Origin: JAALLB01 sp964502215
GTDB lineage: Bacteria > Pseudomonadota > Alphaproteobacteria > Rhizobiales > Rhizobiaceae
Reading direction: 5' to 3'
DNA length: 21,829 bases
Assembly (NCBI GenBank): GCA_964502215.1
Contig: CAZCUN010000052.1
Span: 1-21,829 of the forward strand
A program made the position numbers and the translations under genes. The notes below the pieces were generated by a model. It saw only the letters and a program-made list of their open reading frames with translations, did not search any database and had not been told where the DNA came from. Within the stretch, counting starts at the first letter, position 1, and each line of letters starts with the position of its first letter. Shown here piece by piece: positions 1 to 8,500 of this stretch.

Positions 1-55
1 CAATCGTGCCGATGTTACAATGCGGCTTATTACGTTCAAACTTTTCTTTTGCCAT
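1..55 (-). CDS. tuf: Elongation factor Tu (EF-Tu), N-terminal 18 codons only
   Basis: The reverse strand from 55 reads MAKEKFERNKPHCNIGTI and runs off the left edge. This is the standard opening of bacterial EF-Tu, the GTPase that delivers aminoacyl-tRNA to the ribosome; the P-loop would follow just outside the window. A Shine-Dalgarno GGAGA lies about 7 bases before the ATG. The gene follows fusA after a 66-base spacer on the same strand, the usual end of the str operon. Only the N-terminus is visible, so nothing can be said about the rest of the gene. Confidence 0.93.
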   Translation of the reverse strand, partial: MAKEKFERNKPHCNIGTI

Positions 56-74
56 TTGGCTTCTCCATCCGTTG

Positions 75-94
75 GTGTGGAACACTCGCCACAC
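75..94 (-). other. Small hairpin in the fusA-tuf spacer
   Basis: GTGTGG (89-94 read on the minus strand) pairs with CCACAC (75-80) around an 8-base loop. There is no T-tract after it, so it is not an intrinsic terminator. It may modestly affect mRNA stability or EF-Tu translation; this role is inferred only. Confidence 0.3.
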
Positions 95-121
95 ATCAGG
101 TTATTTTTAAAATTACTATAA

Positions 122-2215
122 TTATCCAGTGTACTTTTCTTGAATCTCTTTAGAGACCGCAGAAGGTACTGGCGCATAATGATCAAACTGCATTGAATAC
201 TGGGCACGGCCCTGAGACATAGAACGCAGGTTATCGACGTATTTAAACATGTTCATTAGAGGAACGTGCGCGTTTACAACTGTTGCAATACCGCGAACTT
301 CCTGACCTTGGATCATGCCACGACGTGAATTCAAGTTACCGATGATATCACCTAAGTATTCTTCAGGTGTAACAACTTCAACCGCCATAATAGGCTCAAG
401 CATTTGAGCACCAAGTTGGCTTTTATTTTCACGGAAACATGCACGAGACGCAATCTCAAAAGCAAGAACACTAGAGTCAACATCGTGGTAAGCACCATCC
501 AAAAGCGTTGCTTTAACACCCAACATTGGGAAGCCAGCCAAAGGACCCGAAGACATAACGCTCTCGATACCCTTTTTAACGCCTGGAATGTATTCCTTAG
601 GAACATTACCACCGACAATTTTACTATCAAATTCAAACTCTTCAGACTCTGAGTTTGGCTCAAACAAGATTTTAACACGAGCGAACTGACCAGAACCACC
701 AGATTGCTTCTTGTGTGTGTAATCTGCTTCGTATGTTTTTGTGATCGTCTCACGGAACGCAACTTGTGGCTCACCTACATTGGCCTCAACTTTGAATTCA
801 CGCTTCATACGGTCAACAAGAATATCAAGATGCAATTCACCCATACCAGCGATGATTGTTTGACCTGATTCATCATCAGACTTAACGCGGAATGACGGAT
901 CTTCAGCAGCCAATCGATTAAGGGCAATACCCATTTTCTCTTGGTCGCCTTTTGTCTTAGGCTCAATCGCGATTTGAATCACCGGATCAGGGAATTCCAT
1001 ACGCTCAAGAATTACAGGCTTAAGTGGATCAGATAAAGTATCACCTGTAGTCGTTTCTTTAAGACCCGCAATCGCAACAATATCACCAGCATATGCTTCT
1101 TTGATATCTTCACGATCGTTTGAATGCATTAGCAACATACGGCCAACACGTTCTTTTTTATCTTTAACAGTATTAAGAACAGAAGATCCTGTTTCAATTT
1201 TTCCTGAGTAGATACGACAGAATGTCAAAGAACCAACAAATGGGTCATTCATAATTTTGAATGCAAGAATACCGAGAGGCTCATCATCAGAAGCAGGACG
1301 TGTTGTCTCTTCTTCTGTCTTCACATCAATACCTTTAATCGCAGGAATATCCAACGGTGAAGGCAAGAAGTCTACCACAGCATCAAGCAATGGCTGTACG
1401 CCTTTGTTTTTAAATGCAGAACCACAGAATACTGGGAAGTATTCAGCAGAAATTGTACCGATACGAATAAGCTCACGAAGCTTTTCTTCAGTCGGCTCTT
1501 CGCCTTCTAAATAAGCCTCCATAGCAGCTTCGTCATTTTCAACAGCAGTTTCGATCATTTCTTCACGGAACTTGTTAGCTGTTTCAACGAGATCTTCAGG
1601 AATATCTACAACATCCCATGTAGCGCCAAGCTCTTCACCATTCCAGACTAAAGCCTTCATCGTGATAAGGTCTACAAGACCCGCAAATTCATTTTCTGCG
1701 CCAATTGGGATCTGAAGAACCAGTGGCTTACCACCTAGACGCTCTTTAATCATCTCTACTGAACGGTAATAATCAGCGCCGATTTTGTCCATTTTATTGA
1801 CGAAAATCATGCGAGGCACGTTGTATTTATCAGCCTGACGCCAAACTGTTTCAGTTTGCGGCTCAACACCTGCGTTTGCGTCTAATAGCGCAATCGCACC
1901 ATCAAGAACACGCAATGAACGCTCAACTTCAATTGTGAAATCCACGTGGCCAGGCGTATCAATGATATTAAAACGCTTCTTTGTGCCATCACGACCTTCC
2001 CAGAAAGTCGTCGTAGCAGCTGAAGTAATCGTAATACCGCGCTCTTGCTCCTGCTCCATCCAGTCCATTGTTGCAGCGCCATCATGCACTTCACCAATTT
2101 TATGGCTTTTACCTGTATAATACAGGATACGTTCAGTCGTAGTCGTCTTGCCCGCATCAATGTGAGCCATGATGCCGAAGTTACGATAATCTTTAATTTC
2201 ATATTCGCGAGACAT
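122..2215 (-). CDS. fusA: Elongation factor G (EF-G)
   Basis: This is a 697-residue ribosomal translocase GTPase, full length for bacterial EF-G. It moves tRNAs and mRNA through the ribosome after peptide transfer and, with RRF, helps split ribosomes. The G1 loop AHIDAGKTT is at residues 17-25, the G2 threonine lies in RGITITSA near 59-66, DTPGH (G3) is at 86-90 and NKMD (G4) at 140-143. Domain IV is marked by the SGGSGQFARVK stretch and GAYHDVDSS. The ATG at 2215 begins MSREYEIKDYRNFG, which matches the usual alphaproteobacterial start, and AAGG precedes it. The gene sits between rpsG (74-base spacer) and tuf on the same strand, so it is probably co-transcribed from the rpsL promoter. No frame damage is seen. 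Confidence 0.98.
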   Translation of the reverse strand: MSREYEIKDYRNFGIMAHIDAGKTTTTERILYYTGKSHKIGEVHDGAATMDWMEQEQERGITITSAATTTFWEGRDGTKKRFNIIDTPGHVDFTIEVERSLRVLDGAIALLDANAGVEPQTETVWRQADKYNVPRMIFVNKMDKIGADYYRSVEMIKERLGGKPLVLQIPIGAENEFAGLVDLITMKALVWNGEELGATWDVVDIPEDLVETANKFREEMIETAVENDEAAMEAYLEGEEPTEEKLRELIRIGTISAEYFPVFCGSAFKNKGVQPLLDAVVDFLPSPLDIPAIKGIDVKTEEETTRPASDDEPLGILAFKIMNDPFVGSLTFCRIYSGKIETGSSVLNTVKDKKERVGRMLLMHSNDREDIKEAYAGDIVAIAGLKETTTGDTLSDPLKPVILERMEFPDPVIQIAIEPKTKGDQEKMGIALNRLAAEDPSFRVKSDDESGQTIIAGMGELHLDILVDRMKREFKVEANVGEPQVAFRETITKTYEADYTHKKQSGGSGQFARVKILFEPNSESEEFEFDSKIVGGNVPKEYIPGVKKGIESVMSSGPLAGFPMLGVKATLLDGAYHDVDSSVLAFEIASRACFRENKSQLGAQMLEPIMAVEVVTPEEYLGDIIGNLNSRRGMIQGQEVRGIATVVNAHVPLMNMFKYVDNLRSMSQGRAQYSMQFDHYAPVPSAVSKEIQEKYTG

Positions 2216-2289
2216 TTTGTCTAACCTTTATTTTTGAAGTTTTGCAACTTTGGGAGAATTGCAACCTTACTCAAAACTAACCTTTTAAA

Positions 2290-2760
2290 TTACCAACGAT
2301 AATGAGAGAACGCTTTGTTAGCGTCTGCCATTTTGTGCGTGTCTTCACGTTTCTTAACTGCCGCGCCACGATTATTCGACGCATCAAGAATTTCACCTGA
2401 CAGACGTGCAATCATTGTTGTTTCATTGCGCTTACGAGCAGCAGCAATAACCCATCTGATTGCCAAAGCCTGACGACGCTCTGTACGAACTTCAACAGGA
2501 ACCTGATACGTAGCACCACCCACACGACGTGAACGCACTTCAACTGCCGGAGCAACGTTTTCTAGTGCTGAGTGGAAAGCTTCCAGAGGATCAGACTTTG
2601 CTTTATCTTCAACTTCATCAAGCGCACCATAAACAATGCGCTCTGCAACTGATTTTTTACCATCAAGCATGATGGAGTTCATGAATTTTGAAAGCACCAA
2701 ATCACCAAATTTTGGATCTGGATTGACTTCACGTTTTTCTGCGCGGTGACGACGAGACAT
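2290..2760 (-). CDS. rpsG: 30S ribosomal protein S7
   Basis: The 156-residue product has the standard S7 length and opening (MSRRHRAEKREVNPDPKFGD). The conserved block DPKFGDLVLSKFMNSIMLDG lies near residues 15-34. S7 is the primary 16S rRNA binder that nucleates the 30S head and lines the E-site exit. The start is 12 bases beyond the rpsL stop with AAGGG upstream, so translation is probably coupled to rpsL. In enterobacteria S7 is the autogenous regulator of this operon. I do not see a clear S7-binding structure in the short rpsL-rpsG gap here, so control by that route is not supported. Confidence 0.98.
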   Translation of the reverse strand: MSRRHRAEKREVNPDPKFGDLVLSKFMNSIMLDGKKSVAERIVYGALDEVEDKAKSDPLEAFHSALENVAPAVEVRSRRVGGATYQVPVEVRTERRQALAIRWVIAAARKRNETTMIARLSGEILDASNNRGAAVKKREDTHKMADANKAFSHYRW

Positions 2761-2772
2761 ATTCTACTACCC

Positions 2773-3144
2773 TTACTTAGGACGCTTAGCGCCGTATTTC
2801 GAACGACGCTGCTTGCGGTCTTTAACGCCTTGCGTATCAAGAACACCGCGAATGATGTGATAACGAACACCAGGCAAATCTTTCACGCGGCCGCCGCGGA
2901 TCATTACTACTGAGTGCTCTTGAAGGTTGTGACCCTCACCTGGAATATAACCAATGACTTCAAAGCCATTTGTAAGACGAATTTTAGCAACTTTACGTAG
3001 CGCTGAGTTTGGCTTCTTTGGAGTTGTTGTGTAAACACGTGTACATACACCGCGCTTTTGAGGGCAAGCCTCCATCGCAGGAACTTTTGAAGCCTTAACT
3101 TTAGGCTTACGCGGATTACGAACCAGTTGGTTGATTGTAGGCAT
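2773..3144 (-). CDS. rpsL: 30S ribosomal protein S12
   Basis: The product is 123 residues beginning MPTINQLVRNPRKP, the near-universal S12 start. The frame is open for another 21 codons upstream (to 3207), but that extension does not look like S12, and AAGG precedes the inner ATG at 3144. S12 sits at the decoding centre. The loop TPKKPNSALRK has lysine at 43, and K88-D89-L90-P91 is intact, so the classic streptomycin-resistance positions look wild type. D89 is the residue methylthiolated by RimO in other bacteria. This is the first gene of the str operon. Its stop is followed after 12 bases by rpsG. Confidence 0.98.
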   Translation of the reverse strand: MPTINQLVRNPRKPKVKASKVPAMEACPQKRGVCTRVYTTTPKKPNSALRKVAKIRLTNGFEVIGYIPGEGHNLQEHSVVMIRGGRVKDLPGVRYHIIRGVLDTQGVKDRKQRRSKYGAKRPK

Positions 3145-3583
3145 ACAATCCAGACCTTTTCTTTTCTTGACGACTGAGGAAGGTTTCTGCCCTTTCCTTT
3201 TCGCCAAACATGTTACGTTCAGAAATACCGTGCGAGAACGCCGAGGTATTTCCCATGCAAAAAAGCTTCACCAATCCCAAGAACGAAACTTGACGGAGAA
3301 ACTTTAAATAAGCAGAGGACTGAAAACAGTCATGCACTTAAAACTATAAAATCTATGTTCAAATCTTGTTTGAGTCTTTATTTTAATGCGAGTAGCATCA
3401 AATCGAATATGACTCACATCGACCTGTTGAAAAGGTAATAGGCGCAACATCCATATGCGTCAACCCCTTTTTACACTTGAAAGAGAATTTTAGAGTCAAA
3501 ACAGTCGTTTGATAGGTTTTATACCAATACTGATTCAATATGATACACCATTTGCTGATTTACCCTGAGAAAGACGATATATC
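3145..3583. other. Intergenic region: rpsL leader and promoter, opposite to the GFA-like gene
   Basis: This 439-base stretch has no convincing gene. On the minus strand it holds the likely str-operon promoter (3435-3463) and a leader of about 285 bases to rpsL. A small perfect hairpin, GACTG-TTTT-CAGTC, lies at 3318-3331 in the leader and has no T-tract. On the plus strand the GFA-like gene at 3584 has a GAGAAAG ribosome-binding site and a TATGAT box at 3539-3544 without a well-spaced -35. The two units are divergent. Confidence 0.6.
3435..3463 (-). promoter_or_regulatory. Candidate sigma-70-type promoter of the str operon
   Basis: On the minus strand TTGACG (3458-3463) is followed after exactly 17 bases by TATTAC (3435-3440). 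The -35 matches consensus at 5 of 6 positions and the -10 at 4 of 6. A start site near 3428 would give a leader of about 285 bases before the rpsL ATG at 3144. The location, between the rpoC terminator and rpsL, is what an independent str-operon promoter would need. This is sequence matching only. Confidence 0.55.
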
Positions 3584-3949
3584 ATGAAAACTTACGAAGG
3601 TTCCTGCCACTGTCGTACCGTTAAATTTAAAGTTGAGCTAAAAAACGACCTTGATGATGTTCATCACTGTGATTGTTCATTATGTCGAAAGCGCACGGCA
3701 TATGTGAGTAGCACGCCTCTTGATGGCCTTCAAATAACCGCAGGCGCGGATAACTTGACGCTTTATCAATTCAACACCAAGACGGCTAAACATTATTTTT
3801 GCAAGACATGCGGAATTTATACCCACCACCAAAGACGCAGCAATCCTAATGAATATGGATTTAATGTTGCTTGTCTTGAAGGGGTGAACGCGTATGACTT
3901 TGCACCAGCAAAAGTTTACGATGGCGTAAACCACCCCAGTGACAGATAA
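3584..3949 (+). CDS. GFA/CENP-V domain zinc-binding protein
   Basis: The 121-residue protein matches the GFA (glutathione-dependent formaldehyde-activating enzyme-like, CENP-V) fold. The opening YEGSCHCRTVKF gives Cys8 and Cys10. HCDCSLCRK gives Cys29, Cys31 and Cys34. FCKTCGIYT gives Cys73 and Cys76. These are the family's zinc ligands, and the length is typical. The family name comes from one enzyme that speeds glutathione-formaldehyde adduct formation; most small members have no proven substrate, so formaldehyde handling is only a possibility. The protein is presumably cytoplasmic, since no signal peptide is seen. A GAGAAAG motif lies about 9 bases before the ATG. The gene is alone on the plus strand, between the str promoter and a convergent broken EAL gene that ends 15 bases away. 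Confidence 0.9.
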   Translation: MKTYEGSCHCRTVKFKVELKNDLDDVHHCDCSLCRKRTAYVSSTPLDGLQITAGADNLTLYQFNTKTAKHYFCKTCGIYTHHQRRSNPNEYGFNVACLEGVNAYDFAPAKVYDGVNHPSDR

Positions 3950-3964
3950 TATTCTAAAGCCTTA

Positions 3965-5128
3965 CTAAACAGCTTTTTTATAATCATCACTTTTAGAAAT
4001 AGTATCTATTTCCATCTGGGATTCACGTAAAAAATAAGCGGGCAATTCATCTCTTGGCAGTGGCTGACCAAATAAGAAGCCTTGAAAATATGTGCAGTGC
4101 ATTTTTAAAAGCACTTTAACTTGGTCAAGTCTCTCAACACCTTCTGCTGTTACGGTGAGATTCATAACGGATGCAAGTTTTGTAATCGTTTCTAATACAT
4201 TTTTTGCATTAGGATCATGATCAAGAGAATTGATAAGTGAACGATCAATTTTCAACTTATCAAATGGAAACTTTAGTAAATATGAAAGGCTGGAATATCC
4301 AGTGCCAAAATCATCTAAAGAAATTGACACACCTATTGCTTTCAACTCTCTCAAAGAGAACATTACTTCTTTAGAATTCTCCATGAATAAGCCTTCAGTA
4401 ATCTCAAGCTTCAACCTTTCAGGCGCAAGCCCTGACTGAGAGAGAGCATCCATAACTGTACTTACAATTTTATTGGATAGGAATTGTTGTGGTGAAAGGT
4501 TTACGGCAACTGCAATGTTTTCTGGCCATAAAGCAGCTTCATAACATGCTTGGTATAAAACCCAATCGCCAATTTCTGCAACAATCCCCATTGATTCTGC
4601 AATTGGAATAAAATCTGCTGGCGAAACACTACCACGAATAGGGTGTGTCCAACGTGCAAGAGCCTCAAAACTGACAGCCTTTGTTTCTTTTGCGGAAACT
4701 AAAAGCTGATAAGACAAAGAAAGCTCATTGTTTTTCATTGCGCTCTTTAGGTCACGCTCAATACTACGTCGTTCCTTTACAATTTCATCCATTTGATGCT
4801 CATAAAGTCTAAACGTCCCCTTGCCCTCAGCCTTTGCTCTATAAAGCGCTAAGTCAGCATTATTCATCAAAGTGTGCGCATCACTTCCGTCACGGTTTCT
4901 TAATGTGATACCTATTGAAACACCAATTTCCATTATCGTTTCATCAATTATGTATGTCTTAGAAATATCTCGTAGTATCGATTCTGCAAGACTAGAGACA
5001 GATTGTACCGTACCTGCTGAATTACATAATATTGCAAATTCATCTCCCCCAAGACGCGCCACAATGTCTTTATCTGAAACAATTTTCTTAAGTGATTTAG
5101 CAACCTCGACTAAAAGCTTATCCCCCAT
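3965..5128 (-). CDS. GGDEF-remnant plus EAL domain protein (C-terminal part of a broken gene)
   Basis: The open frame has 387 codons. It starts inside a GGDEF domain: MGDKLL corresponds to the GDxLL turn that normally follows the GH of that domain, and the first half with the metal-binding FxDxDxFK segment is absent. GGDEF itself is present at 27-31, but the upstream RxxD inhibitory site reads SDKD. The EAL domain (about 120-372) has EAL at 155-157, NLSPQQF at 210-216, LEITEG at 241-246, DDFGTGYSSL at 272-281, KIDRS at 293-297, AEGVE at 328-332 and QGFLFG at 349-354, so the c-di-GMP phosphodiesterase residues look intact. The usual YQP reads YQL. Whether this frame is translated is unknown. 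ATG 5128 has no clear ribosome-binding site and falls inside the domain, so I read it as the surviving 3' part of a pseudogene. Confidence 0.8.
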   Translation of the reverse strand: MGDKLLVEVAKSLKKIVSDKDIVARLGGDEFAILCNSAGTVQSVSSLAESILRDISKTYIIDETIMEIGVSIGITLRNRDGSDAHTLMNNADLALYRAKAEGKGTFRLYEHQMDEIVKERRSIERDLKSAMKNNELSLSYQLLVSAKETKAVSFEALARWTHPIRGSVSPADFIPIAESMGIVAEIGDWVLYQACYEAALWPENIAVAVNLSPQQFLSNKIVSTVMDALSQSGLAPERLKLEITEGLFMENSKEVMFSLRELKAIGVSISLDDFGTGYSSLSYLLKFPFDKLKIDRSLINSLDHDPNAKNVLETITKLASVMNLTVTAEGVERLDQVKVLLKMHCTYFQGFLFGQPLPRDELPAYFLRESQMEIDTISKSDDYKKAV

Positions 5129-5445
5129 AGACCGGATAAAACAACAGCCTTTGTTGAAGCGGTAAAAACAGTGCCACGTTCTCTATTTTGATACACATGG
5201 TTCAAGCTTAATGCCGCAATAATATAAATTGCAATAGTCCAATAGGTTAGAAACCAACCAGCAGCAGATTGATAAAAAACTATAAAAATTGCTGTTGCGC
5301 AAATAAGCTTTGCAACCATCATATAGGGAGTTGTTTTAGCAATAGCCGCCATCTGTGCAGCGCGTAAACGCCCTGCTTCTTTGCTATCAGGGTTGATACC
5401 AAAGTAAGGGTCAAAACCGTATAGTTTATCTATGATTTTCTTAGC
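5110..5445 (-). pseudogene. N-terminal membrane part of the same broken GGDEF-EAL gene
   Basis: On the minus strand an open stretch from 5445 to 5110 encodes a soluble lead-in (KKIIDKLYGFDPYFGINP, then EAGRLRAAQ). The first ATG is at 5352, and two hydrophobic segments follow (around MMVAKLICATAIFIVFY and WTIAIYIIAALSL). This resembles the N-terminus of alphaproteobacterial membrane-bound GGDEF-EAL proteins, where a conserved RAAQ-type stretch precedes several membrane helices. Upstream of 5445 the frame meets TAA (5446-5448) with no plausible start codon between. The frame ends at 5110, overlapping the GGDEF-remnant frame by 19 bases but shifted. The text passes from VVLSG directly into SMGDKLL of the GGDEF domain. 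This indicates an internal deletion near 5129-5137 that removed the remaining helices and half the GGDEF domain. Confidence 0.65.
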
Positions 5446-5588
5446 TTAGGTACCCACTAATAATCTCTTATACTAAACGATTTACAAGCAAACCCTTTAT
5501 TATTCGTAACAATTTTGAAATTTTTGCTTCTCAAATAAAAAAAGGCCACCAAAAGGCAGCCTTTTATTCAATTCAATTAGACCAAAAC
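5446..5588. other. Spacer between rpoC and the broken GGDEF-EAL gene
   Basis: The 143-base spacer holds the rpoC terminator at its right end. To the left is AT-rich sequence in which I see no well-spaced promoter for the broken gene: a TATAAG-like box exists but lacks a -35 at a usual distance. Confidence 0.5.
5530..5566 (-). terminator. Rho-independent terminator after rpoC
   Basis: On the minus strand AAAAGGCTGCC (5555-5565) pairs with GGTGGCCTTTT (5540-5550) around a TTTT loop. This gives 11 pairs including two G-U, followed by a run of T (TTTTATTTG). It lies about 23 bases after the rpoC stop and is the clearest terminator in the window. It separates the rpoBC operon from what follows. 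Confidence 0.9.
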
Positions 5589-8500
5589 TTATTCAGCAGG
5601 TTCGCCTTTTTCGCTCATATCAGCGAGAAGAGCGTCGCTTTCAGCCATTTCACGTTTCGTGTCGATGATCATATCATCACGTGAATTAGCCAGACGACGA
5701 ACCTTAGCCATGACACCGCCTGTACCAGCAGGGATCAGACGACCCACAATCACGTTTTCTTTCAGGCCTTCTAGTGTATCGGACTTGCCGGCCACTGATG
5801 CTTCTGTAAGAACGCGGGTTGTTTCCTGGAATGATGCAGCTGAGATGAATGAGCGTGTCTGCAAGCTAGCTTTGGTAATTCCAAGTAGTACTGGATTACC
5901 TGCAGCTGGCTTCTTACCCTCTTCAACCATACGTTCATTCAAGATATCCATCTCGATGCGATCCATTTGTTCGCCTTCAAGAAGACCTGTATCGCCTGGT
6001 TCTGTGATTTCAACTTTTTGCAGCATCTGACGTACAATTACTTCAATATGCTTATCGTTGATGATCACGCCCTGTAGGCGGTAGACATCTTGGATCTCAT
6101 TCACGAGATATGAAGCGAGTGCTTCAACACCCTTGATCGCCAGAATGTCATGTGGCGCAGGATTGCCGTCCAGAATGTAATCCCCCTTCTCGATTGGATC
6201 ACCATCCTGCAAGTGGAATGGCTTGCCTTTCGGAATTAGGTATTCTGCTGGCTCTAGCGTTGAATCATCTGGCTCAATCGAGATGCGTCGCTTGTTCTTA
6301 TAGTCACGACCATAACGGATTGTACCGTCAATCGTAGCAATAACAGCGTGATCCTTCGGACGACGCGCTTCGAACAATTCAGCAACGCGTGGTAGACCAC
6401 CCGTAATGTCTTTTGTCTTCGCACTCTCAGTTGGAATACGAGCCATAACATCGCCAGCTTTAACCTTAGAACCTGGCTCAACAGAAAGAATTGCATCTAC
6501 TGAAAGAAGAATACGAGCCTCACCCCCACGCTTGAGTTTAGCGATTTCACCGTTCTTATCTTTGATAACAATCGCAGGTTTCAAGTCTGCGCCACGTGGG
6601 TTAGCACGCCAGTCAACAACGACACGTTTAGTGATACCTGTTGCCTCGTCAGCATTTTCTTGAACAGAAAGGCCATCAACAACATCTTCAAACTCAACAG
6701 TACCATCAACTTCTGTCATCATTGGACGAGTATAAGGATCCCACTCAGCCATACGTTGACTTTGTTTGATCTTATCGCCTTCTGCAACAAGAATTTTCGA
6801 ACCGTAATTAACACGATGCGAAGCACGTTCAACGCCCTTCTCATCTTCAATAACAATCGCAACACTTCGACCCATAACAATGTTACGGCCTTCGCTGTCT
6901 TTAGAGATATTGGAATTACGGATACGGATTGTACCTTCATAAGATGCTTCAAGGAATGATGAATCGACCACCTGCGCTGTACCACCGATGTGGAACGTAC
7001 GCATTGTAAGCTGTGTACCTGGTTCACCAATCGATTGAGCGGCGATAACGCCAACTGCTTCACCCATATTAACTGTAGTACCACGTGCAAGGTCACGACC
7101 ATAACACGCACCACAGATACCGTTTTGGCTTTCACAGGTAAGCGCTGAGCGGATAAGAACCGTTTTAACTTCAGCAGCCTCAACCTTATCAACGTCTGCT
7201 TCATCCATAAGATGGTTCTTAGGAATGATAACCTCACCTGTTTCAGGGTGAACAATATCTTCTGCCGCTGTACGACCCAAGATACGCAACCCTAGAGAAG
7301 CAACAACTTGCCCTGCATCAACTACAGCCTGCATTGTTAAGCCATTGTCAGTGCCACAGTCTTCTGATGTGATAATGCAATCTTGTGCAACATCAACCAG
7401 GCGACGTGTCAGGTAACCAGAGTTTGCTGTTTTCAACGCAGTATCCGCAAGGCCTTTACGCGCACCGTGGGTGGAGTTGAAGTACTCAAGAACCGTCAAA
7501 CCTTCTTTAAAGTTTGAGATAATCGGGCTTTCAATAATCTCACCTGACGGCTTAGCCATTAGGCCACGCATACCAGCAAGTTGTTTCATCTGTGTTGGAG
7601 AACCACGAGCACCTGAGTGTGACATCATGTAAATAGAGTTCATTGGAAGTTGACGTTTTGTTACATCATCGACGTGAACCGCTTTAATGCGATCCATCAT
7701 TTCATCCGCAACCTTGTCACCACACTTCGCCCAAGCATCAACAACTTTGTTGTACTTCTCGCCCTGAGTAATCAGACCGTCGTTGTACTGTTGTTCGTAC
7801 TCTTTTGTGAGCGCTTGTGTTTCTTCAACCATGCCTGCTTTTGTTTCAGGAATAACCATGTCATCCTTACCGAATGAAATACCTGCATTACATGCATGTT
7901 TAAAACCAAGCTGCATAATGCGGTCACAGAAAATCACCGTGTCTTTTTGACCTGAGTGACGGTAAACGTGGTCAATCATTTTAGAGATGTTTTTCTTAGT
8001 CATCTCTGTGTTCACAATATCAAACTGAACCTTACCATTACGTGGTAGTAGTTCACCTAAGATCATACGACCTGGTGTTGTTTCATAAATTGTGCTGATT
8101 GGATTACCTTCATGATCAACCGTTTTAAAGCGACCACGAATTTTTGCATGCAATGTAATAACATCTGTATCAAGTGCATGTTGTAATTCGCTCATGTCAG
8201 AGAAGATCATACCTTCGCCCGGCTCATTATCGTTGACAATTGAAAGATAATAAAGTCCCAAAACCATATCCTGTGAAGGAACGATAATTGGCTGGCCGTT
8301 TGCTGGGTGTAGAATGTTGTTTGTAGACATCATCAACACACGTGCTTCAAGCTGTGCTTCAAGTGACAATGGAACGTGAACCGCCATTTGGTCACCATCA
8401 AAGTCAGCGTTAAAAGCCGCACAAACGAGTGGGTGAAGCTGAATTGCTTTACCTTCGATTAGTACAGGCTCAAACGCTTGGATGCCAAGACGGTGAAGTG

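Noticed and set aside
2221..2285. Direct repeat CTAACCTTT at both ends of the rpsG-fusA spacer
   Set aside because: Only 9 bases, AT-rich, and one copy overlaps the fusA ribosome-binding region. Chance or shared translation signal is enough.
3145..3207. 21-codon N-terminal extension of rpsL (ATG at 3207)
   Set aside because: The extension does not look like S12, and the inner ATG at 3144 gives the universal MPTINQL start with AAGG upstream.
3509..3544. Plus-strand TTGATA and TATGAT boxes before the GFA-like gene as a promoter
   Set aside because: The two boxes are 24 bases apart, too far for a normal sigma-70 promoter.
6254..7255. Frames of 80-178 codons overlapping rpoC on both strands
   Set aside because: They lie entirely within the highly conserved rpoC, have no family resemblance, and read as frame shadows.
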